Assembly: GCA_932294295.1 (NCBI GenBank)
Contig: OW028581.1
Span: forward strand, 11,295,026-11,359,025
Direction of reading: 5' to 3'
Length of the DNA stretch: 64,000 nucleotides
From: Alitta virens
Lineage: Eukaryota; Annelida; Polychaeta; Phyllodocida; Nereididae
In this document: piece after piece, positions 42,665 through 53,667 of the stretch
How the letters are laid out: every line of letters starts with the position of its first letter
How positions within the stretch are numbered: position 1 is the first letter of the stretch
The notes under the pieces: model-generated
What the model was told of the DNA's origin: nothing
Databases searched by the model: none
Seen by the model: the letters and a program-made list of their open reading frames with translations, nothing else
Position numbers and translations under genes: made by a program

Positions 42665-43021
42665 ATGTCTGAAACTGGAGCAGATGAGCCAAAAGACAAG
42701 AGAGCTACACTGGGGAGAAATACCTGGATGGACGAAATAAAGGACTTGTTCGATGCACCACAGGAATTGGCTGAGATTCCAATGCAGCCTGCGGCTGGAC
42801 CCCGAGAGTCAACCCGAGGATGCGAAGTTGGTGATGCCCGAATGGAATTCGTCAATGTCACCTGCAACGATGATATGCACCAATTGGCCCTATCCAGCGC
42901 AGAAGTGAATATCGCCTACCCTCTGGAAAGCACAGATACCCATGGATTCCCCAAGGACCCATTGTCAATGCAACCTCTGCAGAGACCAGCCAGGCCTATG
43001 ACAAATTTCTTATTCACTTGA
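42665..43021 (+). pseudogene. URE copy 2, N-terminal part of ORF A region
   Basis: The frame begins just after the Harbinger and reads MSETGADEPKDK, then a WMDEIKDLFDAPQEL helix. From about 42896 it is similar to the first bases of the window. It ends at 43019 and overlaps the next frame. No domain recognised. Confidence 0.35.
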
Positions 43022-43593
43022 CAAGGACCATGCATAAAACTTATGAAGATCCTTCCAGTACTTCCCTTGTTAATGACATGTGGATATTGGATGTGCCAAA
43101 TCAGTCTATCGGTGATGAACTTCTACTTCAGCCTAATTATGGTAACCAAATGAAGGATGATGGGGATACTGATGTAGCGAGTATGGTTGTCTGCTGTTGG
43201 CCCCCTATCATGGAGGAGGCCCTAGCAGTGACCCCGTTCCCTGCCACACATCTTGCCGGGGACCTCCAGGCAAGTTTGAAGATCAATGACCGAGCCTCTG
43301 AAATGAATGCCATTTGTAAAACCTCTGAAAGTGCCATTTCCGATGTAGACCCAGGGCAGGCTTCCTCAAGTGAAGTCCAGCTATCATCAGGGAGCCCTGC
43401 TGTCAATCTAATTGATTTCAATGATATGCCAGACATGCAAGATGCTCCATCTGGCAGTGTTATGATTACTGCCGACAACTCCGAGACAAAAAACACCAAT
43501 TTTGCCCGAAGCCTCCATGGAATTAGTTCGTCTCTCAGCTGTTGCGACCAATGTGTTGGGATCACCACAACCGTTACAAGTGCCCAGAGTTGA
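43018..43593 (+). pseudogene. URE copy 2, middle part of ORF A
   Basis: The frame contains LVNDMWILDVPNQSI, then the segment that matches the start of the intact ORF at 101 (PATHLAGDLQA, VNLIDFNDMPDMQDAPS). It leaves the copy-1 frame near 43488, where an extra AAA-type change shifts it, and stops at 43591. Copy 1 is intact across this point. Confidence 0.45.
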
Positions 43594-43946
43594 TTAACCA
43601 ACTAGCCGAGACCACTGATGATGGCCATCACACCAAATCAGAGGGTCACAGATCCACAGATGGTGATGACAGTGGATATGCCTCCCACATAGATCAAGAG
43701 GAAGTCATGCCTATATGTAAGTCCCTTCAGGTGGCTGGAGAAGATTAAGTACCCACCCAGAGGGAACAACAGGTGCCATCAAAATATCAGGAGGGGGGAG
43801 ATGAGGACCTTTGCTATTTCCATTTGGAAGTAACACCGCCTTTGCCAGGTTCGTCAGGGTAATCTGCTGCTCAAGATATTATTGAGCCCCCAGGTGCAAC
43901 CCCTGAGTGGGCCAATAGCAGCGTTCCTTGTGCCCCTTCTCACTCT

Positions 43947-44378
43947 ATGGCAATGACTACTGCAGGTTATAGGAATTCCCGCAATGAGCCCCAAGACACC
44001 AACCCTGAGTGGGCCAACAGCTGGGCTTTCGGGACCCCATCCCACCTTGGAGAACTGGCTACCGCAGACACATGTCTTTCTATACCATGCGGGCACCAGC
44101 ACAAAGATGTTTACAGTGATGTCTGCTTTGATCCTCCCCTTGAGCACAGGAAAAACAGCTTGGTCCCCTGGACCCTATCTGAGATGCTAACGAAACTACA
44201 GCGGTCTTCTGTGATTGCTGGAAATGCTGACCGAGTTATCCATTGGTATGACAATGTTATTATAGAGACCCCGGATGCCCATCTGGAATGTGTCAATAGT
44301 TGGGTTCCGTGGATGACGAGTTACGTACCACGCATGCCTTATGCTCCTGATGCCGGTCTGTACCCACCAGAGAGCTGA
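43947..44378 (+). pseudogene. URE copy 2, repeat-bearing C-terminal part of ORF A
   Basis: It carries three of the four NS-x-x-P motifs (ANSWAFGTPSHL, KNSLVPWTLSEM, VNSWVPWMTSYV), matching copy 1. A stop at 44376 replaces the sense codon found in copy 1 near 1249. Confidence 0.45.
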
Positions 44379-44460
44379 AACACTTGGCTCAAGGATCATC
44401 TCGATCCTGGAGCACTGTTTGACTACTCAGATCATAATCAGGTGAAGCAGCATAAGAAGA

Positions 44461-44660
44461 CCAGAGAGGATCCAATCTTGATTGTCCCGAAGTGCCATCA
44501 GTTCGGAATTACCACGGCAAGGCGACCACCAGAGGATGCAATCTTGATTGTCCCGAAGTGCCATCAGTTTGGAATTACCGCGGCATGGCGACCACCAGAG
44601 GATCCAATCTTGATTGTCCCAAAGTGCCATCAGTTTGGAATTACCGCGGCATGGTGACCA
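44461..44660 (+). repeat. 66-bp tandem triplication in URE copy 2
   Basis: A unit with CCAATCTTGATTGTCCC and CATCAGTTTGGAATTACC occurs three times at a 66-bp spacing (22 codons). Copy 1 has it once (1344-1402). Confidence 0.8.
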
Positions 44661-45909
44661 CCAGATGACCAGTGCGACGAAATCTGCATGGCCGCGGACA
44701 ATCGTCTTGCGAAGTATCTGTGGAAAGCTGCAATGCATCATCCAGCATCAGTAGTCCGTCAAGACACCTGGGGCCGTACACCAACATTGTGTTCTGTAGA
44801 GGGAATGCTGGTGTCAAAACTATTCTGGGAGACGAAGTTTTCATCCAGAATGCTAAAGAATGGGGTGCCACTGATCAGACCAGTAGAGAGCAACGTGGAT
44901 GCAGAGACCTGGCGATACAATCGGTCCTGATTCAAATACCACGGTATTTGACGGATCATCCTGTACGCCAAGAGAAGTCTGAACAGACTGGGCACTTGGG
45001 TCCATGGCAACTTGAACTACAACCAGCAAGTGTGTCCACTCAGCACAGATCACCACTGAGAACATCGCTACTGACCCACAATTCTAACCTGCTGAGACAC
45101 CTTCATACGGATTGTCAAATGATTTGAGCATACCCAAAAGCTGGCGAGCGACAATATATGGTCATTCTGCCGTCCCGCAACATCCTGACCGACGAAGGCA
45201 TGACACTTGCTGCTCTCTGATTTCATGTGGCATTGGCGCTGAGATGGGCATTTCAATCATCATCGCCCTCCCTGTGCAAGCTGTCATCAGTGACTTCATT
45301 GATCCTGCAGGCAATTCTTCAACATCTCATTTAGGCCTGTTCGCTAATAAGGTCATGTACTCGCTGAAGAGCGAGAGGATGCAAATACTGTAGCTTGTGT
45401 AGCCATCGTGTCACGGTGGCTCTGTTACTGAGGAAACTGAGTGACAGTTTCAAGAACTTTTGAATAAAGATACATGTGTGATTAAACTCGGCTACATTTG
45501 TAGCACCAGTTATGAGAAGTGTCCGTCAGCCTCGGGTTATCTACAGCCTTGTGCAACTGGTGATCAACCGATGTTGGCTGGACCTTCTCACCTTTCTGGG
45601 ACCGTTTTGAATAATGGACAATTGTTTGGGTGTATATAAATGTGATATGAAAGCCCATCTAACATAGTGCCTGTTAATCCAACATAATCTACAGTTTACA
45701 AAGAGAAATCATCACTTCGCCAACCAGGTATATTTTTGAAAGTCATCATTAAAGAAGAGGATATCCAGGAAGGATCATAGCACCTTTGGGACACTATCCA
45801 GCCATCATTATTGTGTGACACTTCCCTATTTTCTGTCAATATTGTTACCTTCAGACAGTTTTATTGGGTAACACACAACACACTGCCAAAGAACAAAAGA
45901 GGGAAGATT
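44661..45909 (+). repeat. URE copy 2, conserved region downstream of ORF A
   Basis: The counterpart of 1403-2634. Conserved between copies but split into short frames (44672-45127, 45112-45393). No domain recognised. Confidence 0.4.
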
Positions 45910-45987
45910 GTGGTAAATATACACAAGAGGGTGCATCGGTGCGATTTGGCGCTGATAGCTCTTTACACAGACCGATCTTCGTTCACT
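45910..45987 (+). repeat. Direct terminal block of URE copy 2, right
   Basis: Partner of 34712-34788. It is followed by about 80 bases shared with copy 1 (2711-2780), then the CAGTGGCAAGATGCC repeats around a poly-G run. Confidence 0.6.
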
Positions 45988-46257
45988 CGGAATATGACAG
46001 TAGAACGTTCAAGACGGATATCAACAAGCACCAAAAACTATGTATTAATTTACTACAGTATTCCCAGTGGCAAGATGCCTCTGCTGGGGGGAGGGGGGGG
46101 GGGGGGTGAATTTAACATGTCAGTGGCAAGATGCCACTGTGGAATAGGTTGGATTACTGGAGCGGGGGAGGTGACAGGCAGGTCAGGTGTTACGGAGCCA
46201 ACAGGGCCTACTGAAGTAGCTCCTGTTAAATGCGATGGTATGACTACCTAATTTTTG

Positions 46258-46942
46258 CTATTTGTTATCGCTGCCATTGCCAGTATTATCTCCTCCCCCC
46301 CCCCCTCCAAAATCATCTAAATCCGCTGATGGATGAAGTTCTAGGACCTCATCCCCGCATAGGGCCCATGCATGCCCCACCAAATCTGTTTCTTGACTCT
46401 CACCTGGATCGACCTCTGATATTGGCGAATATGGTCCGGCTATCAAAACATCCATCTGCAATTAATATACCTTAAATTAATATCCAGTGACATTTTACAT
46501 ATATATGCACTGCTTTCCTTATGTGAAGAGTTATTTAATAATATAATCCATTGTCAATACAGTAGTACTTGTCTGCTTTTTCTGACAGAAAAACAGAATT
46601 ACTTGTTTTGTCCTCTAAACAAGTAAACTGAGGTTCTCCAAAGGTCCGTAACGTAATCCTAGATCTACAACTGCTTCCTGTAAATCCATTTTGAAAATTT
46701 CGATCCATGTAATACTTTGCAAAGATCTTAAATGTTACCCTTTGAGGGGAAGTATTCCTTGCTAGAAATTGGCCTATTTCAGCAATGCAGTGAGCGGTCC
46801 ATTCACAGATTGATAAAAGCAATAATTCCAACTTAAAACTGTGAACCCTTTGACGATATATGAAGTATGTGTTATCATACACTAATTTGCTCAAAATCGC
46901 GGCAAGCAACCAGAAAGATTTTTCCGGCAAGCTCAATGTCAA
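46258..46942 (-). pseudogene. Gypsy-2 frames of unknown function downstream of integrase
   Basis: Two minus-strand frames, 46942-46535 (135 codons; LPEKSFWLLAAILSK, hydrophobic N-terminal third, several Cys) and 46461-46258 (67 codons; acidic, ending in a Gly run and Asn/Asp), lie just beyond the URE insertion. They may be the upstream part of the zinc-finger ORF at 33582-34472, separated by the insertion. No family recognised. Confidence 0.3.
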
Positions 46943-47469
46943 ATGTTGAATGTCAAATCCCCCTTTTTTTTATATGACAGAATACTTAATTCTTCAAGTT
47001 ATTCTCTGAATAATAAAAATTTAAAATACACAGTATTTCAGTCCACAGTAGACTCTGACCATGCATTCTATGTAAACTCAAACATGATACTACATGTTCA
47101 TTAAATTCTGTAGATGATATAGTCTAAAATGAGAATTTGCGCACTGATATTTTAATCCACGGTAGATCATGATCAGTGTCGCCAACTCTATCATTTTCAT
47201 TGGTTGTTCTTTTCATGAAGGCTCCGCTTCCAAATTGTCAGATACCTATCAACAAAGACCTATAATGGTATTATGTAATCCGTCAATCAAAGTTGATGGC
47301 CAGTTTTTTCAAATAGTCTGTGTGTTGCTACTTCAAAAGGAGTGACATGCAAGCATGTCAAAAGGCAATTAATTGGTAATCAACAAGTCGTTACAAACTC
47401 GCAATATACTATCACTAAAAGTGAAATAGCAGTCTAATCGCCATGTAGTGCTATTTAGACTGTCTGGAT
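46943..47469. other. Gypsy-2 spacer after integrase
   Basis: AT-rich sequence without a supported gene. Confidence 0.4.
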
Positions 47470-48801
47470 TTACTCGTTTGGAGTTGAACTACCATTCATT
47501 GCAGGCGTCTGATGTCTACTCGGTGTTTGAGGGGCCCGCCGGCTGCGTCCCTTTAAGAAGAAACTATTCCGTCCAATCGCCAAAGCATGCTGGGGGACGA
47601 CGGGCCCGGAACAAACGGCGGCGCCGATTGGTTTAGCTCGGTAGTCTGGTCGCCCCCCATCCAACTGAGGAAGGAAAGGATTAACATTTTCCCCTCGTGT
47701 CCCCTGATAGTCAAAATGTTCAGTTTCAGGTAAATCTGGTAAACTGGGTTCATCTGTTGGCCTCAATTCTGCCCAGTAAGGCTTCAAGTGATTGATGTGC
47801 ACTACCTTTTTCTTTCCTGTTGTTGTAGCTTCTATTTCATAAGTCACATCTCCCATCTTTTTGGTGACCCTGAAAGGCCCCAAAAATTTCAATGCCAACT
47901 TCTTGCTGGCCAATGGAGGGTAGAAAAGTAAGACCCAGTCTCCCACTTTGTAATTGGGGTCACCAGACATTGTTATCATGCCTTGCTTGTCTCAAAGCTG
48001 ATTTTTCTATCTCAGCCCTGCATCTTTCAAATGCTGATTCCATGGCTCCTCTTACCCACTCTACATAGTCAATGTAGCAAGTCCTCTTATCTGGAGCTGA
48101 ATAGCCATAGATTAAATCGATGGGCAGCAATGCCTTTCTTCCCGGCATCAACAAATTGGGTGTAAACTTAGTGGACTGCTGGGCTGTGGCCCTGTATGCA
48201 CACATAACATAATGGCAGAACTTGATCCCAGTCATCTCGGAATTCATTGACCAATTTTGCCAACATATTCCGTAATGACCTGTTAAATCTTTCTACTAGG
48301 CCATCACTCTGGGGTCTGTAAGATGTATTAACCCCCAAAATTTTGCAAATTTCAGCAAACAATTTGGATTCAAAATCACTCCCCTTATCAGAGTGCAACT
48401 GATAAGGGACCCCCAGTCTGAGAAATATCTCTGTTACCAAACAGTCTGCCACTGTGGCAGCTTTGTGATTTTTCCAGAGGAAAAGCCTCTGCCCACTTGG
48501 TAAAGTAGTCTACCAAGACCACTATGAATCTATATCCACGTGCTGTTGGAGGCAATGGACCCACTATATCCACTGCCATTCTTTCCATTGGCATACCAAC
48601 ACGCAATTGCTGGAGCTGAGCCCTTCCTCTTCCAAACACCTGTCTCTTTTGACAGACTTCACAAAACTGAGTCCATCTGATCAAATCCTCCTTGTATCCA
48701 GGCCAATAAACTCGTTGCCTGACTTTAGAAATCAAGCTGTTCATCCCCATATGGCCACCCAGTTTATTTGTATGGAGAATATCAAATATCTCCCTACGCA
48801 T
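47470..48801 (-). pseudogene. pol: Gypsy-2 integrase
   Basis: The H2C2 zinc domain (GGHMGMN ... CEVCQKRQ) and the first catalytic Asp (AVDIVGPLPP) lie in the frame 48801-48388. The second Asp (HSDKGSDFES) and the Glu (DGLVERFNRSL) lie in 48452-48168. The C-terminal half continues in 48247-47960, and the C-terminal domain (VGDWVLLFYPP, then HINHLKPYW) in 47979-47470. At least three shifts separate these frames. Integrase inserts the element cDNA; here it cannot be made whole. Confidence 0.8.
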
Positions 48802-49811
48802 GGATGGGGGGGGGGGGGGGGCATTACCAGTAGCTGACCGTTAGCCAATTTATGGTTTCTGCATAATTTGTCATTTTTGACAAACAATGCATGGAATTGA
48901 GCCCACAGATTCTTGACCCGTGCTGATTGATTCATGATATCCTTGAAGGATGGCCTTGCCTCTGCTTTCACCCATTGCTTAACCAAGGATATTGCAGCAT
49001 ATTCGTCCTGCTTTTGAACTACATCCTGTGTGGACACTGTGGCAAGCCAATTGGCTTCAGCTTGTTCATTTGCATAGCAATGAACCTTGATTGGAATTAT
49101 CATGGCTGCCTTGCTGAGCTGGAGCAAGGAGGTGGGATCCCGGCTTGCCCATTTGCACGAAGCCACTGGACTGCCTGAGGCATCGCTTGACCGCGAGACC
49201 CCCCTCCCCACACAACATTGATCCTGCCCTTGTGATTCTTCTGTCACTATCTTATCAATAGTTGACTTCATGGAGGATAAGTCTGAACTACTATTATTTT
49301 TTTCATTACCATCATCAGGGCAATCTGAGCGATGACAGGCCCTTGGGATTCTGGAGCACCCATCTGCATTGCGATGTCTGTTGCCCGGTCTATATTCAAT
49401 GTTAAAATTGTATTCACTCAAGGATGTTAACCATCTAGCCAGCATTCCTTCTATGTCCCTAAAATTCTGAAGCCACAGAAGGGCCCTGTGATCCGTTCTG
49501 AGCAGCACTTGTTCCTGCCCATAGAAATAGGGCCTGAAAATTTTTGACATTTTGACCACAGCCAGAAGTTCTTTGTAAGTCACACAGTAATTTCTCTGAC
49601 TTTTAGTCAGAGCTCTAGATGCATAGGCTATGACCTTTTCCTGGCCATCTATTATCTGTGACAACCCTCCCCCGATGGCCACATCACAGGCGTCAGTGTC
49701 CAGTATCACTGGACACCCCTCCCTGGGCAAGGCCAATATTGGAGCTGTAGTCAGGGCCTCAATTAAAGCTTGAAAAGCCTGTTGGCATGCTAAAGTCCAA
49801 TCAAAAGGCAC
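48741..49811 (-). pseudogene. pol: Gypsy-2 RNase H and linker to integrase
   Basis: DTDACDVAIGGGLSQ gives the first RNase H Asp, YKELLAVV the Glu region and LRTDHRALLWL the next Asp. The linker to integrase follows. A poly-G run of about 12 at 48806-48820 (plus strand) disturbs the frame shortly before the zinc domain. The upstream RT frame ends at 49790 with a shift. Confidence 0.8.
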
Positions 49812-51262
49812 CTTACCTTGGTGAGCTCATGCAAAGGTGCAGCCTTCTTTGCAAAGCTCTGTACATATTTCCTGTAATAGGAGGCAAAACCCAAGAAGCG
49901 ACGTACCTCATGAACAGTCCTTGGGGCAGGCCACCTCTGCACTGCTTCTATCTTGGCAGGATCAGGCTTTACCCCCTCCGGGCAAATAACATGTCCCAGA
50001 AAGAAGACCTCTTGTTGGAACAATTCACACTTTTTTGGTTTGAGTCTCAGACCAGCAGTCTCAATCCTTTTTAGGACAGCAACCAGATTGGACAAAGTCT
50101 GTTCAAAAGTAGCACCTCTGACAATTATGTCATCCATGTAACACAAGCAAGTTGACAAATCCAGGCCACCCAAGACCAATTCCATGAGTCTTTCCATAGT
50201 GGCTGGACCATTTGTAACCCCAAAAGGCATCACCGCAAATTGGTAGTGCCCTCTAGGGGCCGTGAAAGCAGTTTTTTCCTTATCTGCAGGATTCATGGCT
50301 ATTTGCCAGTATCCTGCAGACAGATCCAGGGTACAAAACCACTTAGCACCCGCCAAAGCATCCAGGCAATCATCAATCCTGGGTAATGGGAAACTGTCCT
50401 TTTTAGACAGTGCGTTCAGTTTTCTGTAATCAACACAAAAACGGTATGTCAAGTCCTTCTTTTTGACTAATACTGGAGGGCTAGACCAAGGGCTGTTGCT
50501 GGGTTCAATTACTCCCAACTCAAGCATCTTTTGTACCTCTTCTGAGAGAGCCCTTCTCTGAGCCCATCCCAACCTCCGAGGTGGTATTTTAAAAGGTCTA
50601 TGACCTTGGGTGTCGATATCGTGGGTGGTCAATGTGGTCCTACCCAGACCATACTTGCCCCCCTCAAAGCAATGTTCAAATTGCGTTAACACCTCAATCA
50701 ACAAATCTGAATGATGAGGCGTAAGATGAGGTGCTGCCTCCACTAACCTCTGTAGGTGCTCGGGCAACACACTAGGCCCTTCATTAGCAGTGGCTGTAGC
50801 ACAATTTTGGGCCCTAGTAAAAACTGTGTCCAATATTTCAACTGGCTCCAAATCAGCGAGAATCGATCCCCTTGACAATAATATTGCCTCATTGCCAGGA
50901 TTCATTACCTGTATAAGGAGTGTAGACTCATTAGTGCTTACAACTCCCCTTGGTATGAAGACATGCTCAAGAGCACAGACAGAGAGCAAGGGCTCAAGTA
51001 AGGCATTTCCCCATCCCTGTATATTTCCGCCCTGCAACTGGATAGTCACTAATGGAATTTGTCGTGGCTGAAGCCACTTATCTTGTAATACTACAGCCCT
51101 GCCCCCTATGGAGGGGCGATATGGCAAACAATGCAATTGTTGCATGCCCAACTGCACCATCCCTGTAGTGCAATATAAAGTTGCCTCAAATTTTGTGAGG
51201 AAATCCATGCCCAGCACGCCAGGAAGACTTCCCATGTCAGCAATCAAAAATTTTACATTCAT
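49790..51262 (-). CDS. pol: Gypsy-2 reverse transcriptase with protease C-terminus
   Basis: The 490-codon frame starts within the protease end (VLGMDFL). After a long linker come the RT landmarks: NSPWSSPPVLVKKKD, FCTLDLSAGYWQI for motif A, and YMDDIIV for motif C (about 50124-50139). The thumb end follows (FLGFASYYRKYV). The ATG is internal. RT is intact as a domain although it is separated from protease and RNase H. Confidence 0.82.
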   Translation of the reverse strand: MNVKFLIADMGSLPGVLGMDFLTKFEATLYCTTGMVQLGMQQLHCLPYRPSIGGRAVVLQDKWLQPRQIPLVTIQLQGGNIQGWGNALLEPLLSVCALEHVFIPRGVVSTNESTLLIQVMNPGNEAILLSRGSILADLEPVEILDTVFTRAQNCATATANEGPSVLPEHLQRLVEAAPHLTPHHSDLLIEVLTQFEHCFEGGKYGLGRTTLTTHDIDTQGHRPFKIPPRRLGWAQRRALSEEVQKMLELGVIEPSNSPWSSPPVLVKKKDLTYRFCVDYRKLNALSKKDSFPLPRIDDCLDALAGAKWFCTLDLSAGYWQIAMNPADKEKTAFTAPRGHYQFAVMPFGVTNGPATMERLMELVLGGLDLSTCLCYMDDIIVRGATFEQTLSNLVAVLKRIETAGLRLKPKKCELFQQEVFFLGHVICPEGVKPDPAKIEAVQRWPAPRTVHEVRRFLGFASYYRKYVQSFAKKAAPLHELTKVRCLLIGL

Positions 51263-51518
51263 AGGGGATTCTGTTCAGAAAGAAAGGCAATGTTACTCTA
51301 CCATACAAACGAATAGCATTTCCATTCGCTGCAGAGATCCTTTCAGTAGCAGGTCTGATTTGGTACATAAAACCGGCTGCAATTTTAGCTTTAAATTTTG
51401 CTGGTAAATACCAGTCAACAGTGTTCTGATGCACTGTATTCACTCTGGGCCAAAATTGGCCAAGGTGAACTCCAGTCCAACATTCCATGGGAGTCTCCCT
51501 TAAGCTGGGCAGAGGCAA
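51237..51518 (-). pseudogene. pol: Gypsy-2 protease region, active site not found
   Basis: The frame reads ATERISAANGNAIRLYGRVT, which resembles the middle of a retropepsin. The D-T/S-G triad expected just before it is not visible, so either a deletion or a frameshift removed it. Confidence 0.45.
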
Positions 51519-51547
51519 TTGGACCCCCCTGTTTGCATCCTCTGCCC

Positions 51548-52819
51548 TTAACAGTTTTCCTGTCTCTCAACAGGGCCTGTACCTGGCTTCTTAGCCAGAG
51601 GTGCCTGTCGGGCAGTCCCTTGTGGCCTCTTAGAGCCAGCCGAAGGGGACTGGGATCCTAGATCCCTTTTTAGTTGTAAACACTCACGCTTCATGTGACC
51701 CAATCGCCTACAATAGAAACAGCGTCCAGGTCCCACTGAAGGCCTGCTAGGTCTCTGCTTCTCTAGTATTGTTTCTACTAATTTGGCTATTTCAGTAGCC
51801 AAACTCGGACTAGGTGCTGTGTCAGATATCGAGGCAATACCTTGAACAGGAACCACACTTGCAACTGCAGGCAAGGGGGTTTGAGGCAGTGGCAGAGGCA
51901 GTGGAGTCACCGCTGATCCAACCAGATCTGGCTTATGTGGCCGTGTTATTTCACAGGCTGACTCATACTGGATGGCCATATCAATGGCATCCTGAAGTGT
52001 GGCAGGACGCAGGGCCCGCAACCAAAATTTGAGCTGAGAGGAGCCAGCTGTCTCAAGGAATTTCTCCTTTGCAAAACGTTCTTGTCCCACAGGCCTTGAC
52101 ATTGGATTGGCTTTTCTGGACAATCCAGTAAATGGTGGCCATAAGCATCCAAGTCCATTTTAGGTTCTCGCCTAACATCCATCCATTTGCTTCTGAAAGC
52201 CTCTACCAGACGCTCAGCACAAAAGATAGTAGTCAATTGCGCTACCATGTCTTTCCAATTTATTACATATGGCAGAGGCAAAATTTTAGACTGGCCTCTC
52301 CCTGAAGCCGCGCCATAGCACGACCGGACACCCCTTACTGCTGGAGCACGCCTTGGCGTATCCAGGTAAGAGCCATCAGCACTGTCAGAATAAATGGAAT
52401 GGGCGGAGGAATCACGAGCTGAGTAATAAGCACTGCGATGCCACATTCGACTATTTTGTCCCCGCCATCTTCTCTTTGCTCCAGATGAGATAACAGACGG
52501 GGCCCGCGCGGGGGCTCCCGGGGCTCCATCCACTCAAGGCTTCAGTTAATGGCCCGTTTCGTCCCGTCAGTCCGTCTGAATGAACGGGCGACACATTGGG
52601 AGTCACAGGCAATCTAGGACGCATAGTTGGCGAACAAGCGATGCCTCGCTCAGAACGAGGCCTCTCTGTCCTAGACGACCGGGCTCCTGATGAATTTTGC
52701 ACGGGGGCTAGCAGCCGGGGCGTCGACGCCTTACAAGCGGAGCCCAGCGGCACCCGCCATGGCTTAGGCCTCAAATTGTGTCCCTGAAAGGCTTCTCTTG
52801 TTAATTCTGCAAATGACAT
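51548..52819 (-). pseudogene. gag: Gypsy-2 Gag, broken
   Basis: Three overlapping frames (52819-52451, 52533-51946, 52123-51548) together resemble a Gag. They comprise a Pro/Arg-rich N-terminus, a capsid-like middle (LVEAFRSKWMDVRREPKMDL, FWLRALRPATLQDAI), and a CCHC knuckle CFYCRRLGHMKREC near 51713. The start at 52819 lies about 225 bases after the 5' LTR. Two or more shifts prevent a full product. Confidence 0.7.
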
Positions 52820-53020
52820 AGTCAGTCACACAACAACTACTGAAAACAGGCCAAATCATGCAAAAAGGGGCACAATACAAGGACCAACAATTATTTCAAT
52901 TGAGTTACTCCACCTACCCAATTCTACATGAAATCCCATCCGAAACACGGAGCACCACGGCCGAGCGAAATTTGAAGGTTATACCCGATTTAATCAATCC
53001 GTAAAAACAGAGATATCGAG

Positions 53021-53037
53021 TCCCACATCGGGCGCCA
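53021..53037 (-). promoter_or_regulatory. Primer binding site of Gypsy-2
   Basis: On the minus strand TGGCGCCCGATGTGGGA begins six bases inside the 5' LTR. The TGG start and the GTGGGACTCGA continuation look like the 3' part and T-arm complement of a tRNA. Confidence 0.65.
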
Positions 53038-53043
53038 AATTCT

Positions 53044-53287
53044 GTAACGACCCATACAGACAAGTGACAAAGAATGCAAGTTTGATGGTTTATTCGGCCC
53101 GGTGCTCAGTTCGGTTCGGACATGATTTCCCCAAATATAATATATCTAACGGCTAAATTGCTGTGACTTATATACTCATTGATTCGAATACCTTGACGCT
53201 GATTGGCCACAGGCCGAGCGTCCAACTTTGATTGACATCTTTAGACTAAGCTCCACCCACAAATGCGCGGAGCACGGGAATGCCACA
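53044..53287 (-). repeat. 5' LTR of Gypsy-2
   Basis: It is the partner of 31778-32022. Differences cluster at, for example, 53055, 53069-53070 and 53157-53163. AGTG follows at 53288. Confidence 0.88.
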
Positions 53288-53373
53288 AGTGGTACCCGGT
53301 TGCCACCCCTTGCCACCCCTTGCCACCCAAACTCCCTGGGGCCTTTATTGCTCTCCATCTTTGTATCCCTTGC

Positions 53374-53451
53374 CACTGTTGGTATCTACTGAGGTAAGAA
53401 AAGACATGAGAAGAGTAGTAACCTATCTTATCTAAGTAGATACCAACAGTG
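53374..53451. repeat. Intronic hairpin with 17-bp arms
   Basis: CACTGTTGGTATCTACT (53374-53390) is inverted as AGTAGATACCAACAGTG (53435-53451), with 44 bases between. Confidence 0.7.
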
Positions 53452-53505
53452 AGCCTTTGAAAATGCTCTTTTGTGAAAATGCTCTTTTTTTTCTTATCTA
53501 CACAG

Positions 53506-53565
53506 ATCATGCCTGATGGAGCTGCTGCTAAAACTCACTTGAGTATAGGAGATCGCATCCTTTCT
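53506..53565 (+). CDS. PDZ domain 3, second part (Scribble-like)
   Basis: Twenty codons (IMPDGAAAKTHLSIGDRILS) lie between CTACACAG and GTAAGT. This matches the PDG-AA...L-x-GDRIL part of a PDZ fold and continues the exon at 31596 in phase 0. Confidence 0.72.
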
Positions 53566-53667
53566 GTAAGTAGTATTGCATTAGTTCAGATATGCTGTTG
53601 TGAAATGGAGTATTAATTGCAAGAATATATCCAACATTCTGAAAAGTATGTAATTTTTGTCCATCAG

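Larger units (their letters stand above)
34673..46138 (+). mobile_element. URE copy 2, inserted in Gypsy-2 and itself interrupted by a Harbinger
   Basis: The order is palindrome, 77-bp direct repeat, T-rich region, HhH ORF, Ser/Thr-rich ORFs, Harbinger (38176 to about 42640), ORF A, tail, direct repeat, palindrome. The edges were placed at AGTGGCAAGTTGCCACT (34673-34689) and AGTGGCAAGATGCCACT (46122-46138), which are nearly the same. Exact junctions and a target duplication are not resolved. Without the Harbinger the element is about 7 kb. Confidence 0.55.
31778..53287 (-). mobile_element. Gypsy-2: old Ty3/gypsy element in the PDZ3 intron, with nested insertions
   Basis: LTRs of 245 and 244 bp (TGTAACGACCC to GGGAATGCCACA on the plus strand) bound the element, with AGTG on each outer side. 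Its own genes run on the minus strand: gag (52819-51548), protease/RT, RNase H, integrase (to 47470), two small unknown frames, then a zinc-finger ORF (34472-33582) and a minisatellite before the 3' LTR. About 11.5 kb between 34673 and 46138 is a foreign insert (URE copy 2 with a Harbinger). The LTRs differ at about 12 positions, so it is much older than Gypsy-1. Confidence 0.88.

Noticed and set aside
46081..46106. Poly-G run as a G-quadruplex or regulatory site
   Set aside because: Similar runs occur at 7190, 23490 (as C) and 48806. They look like simple homopolymer growth and may include sequencing error.
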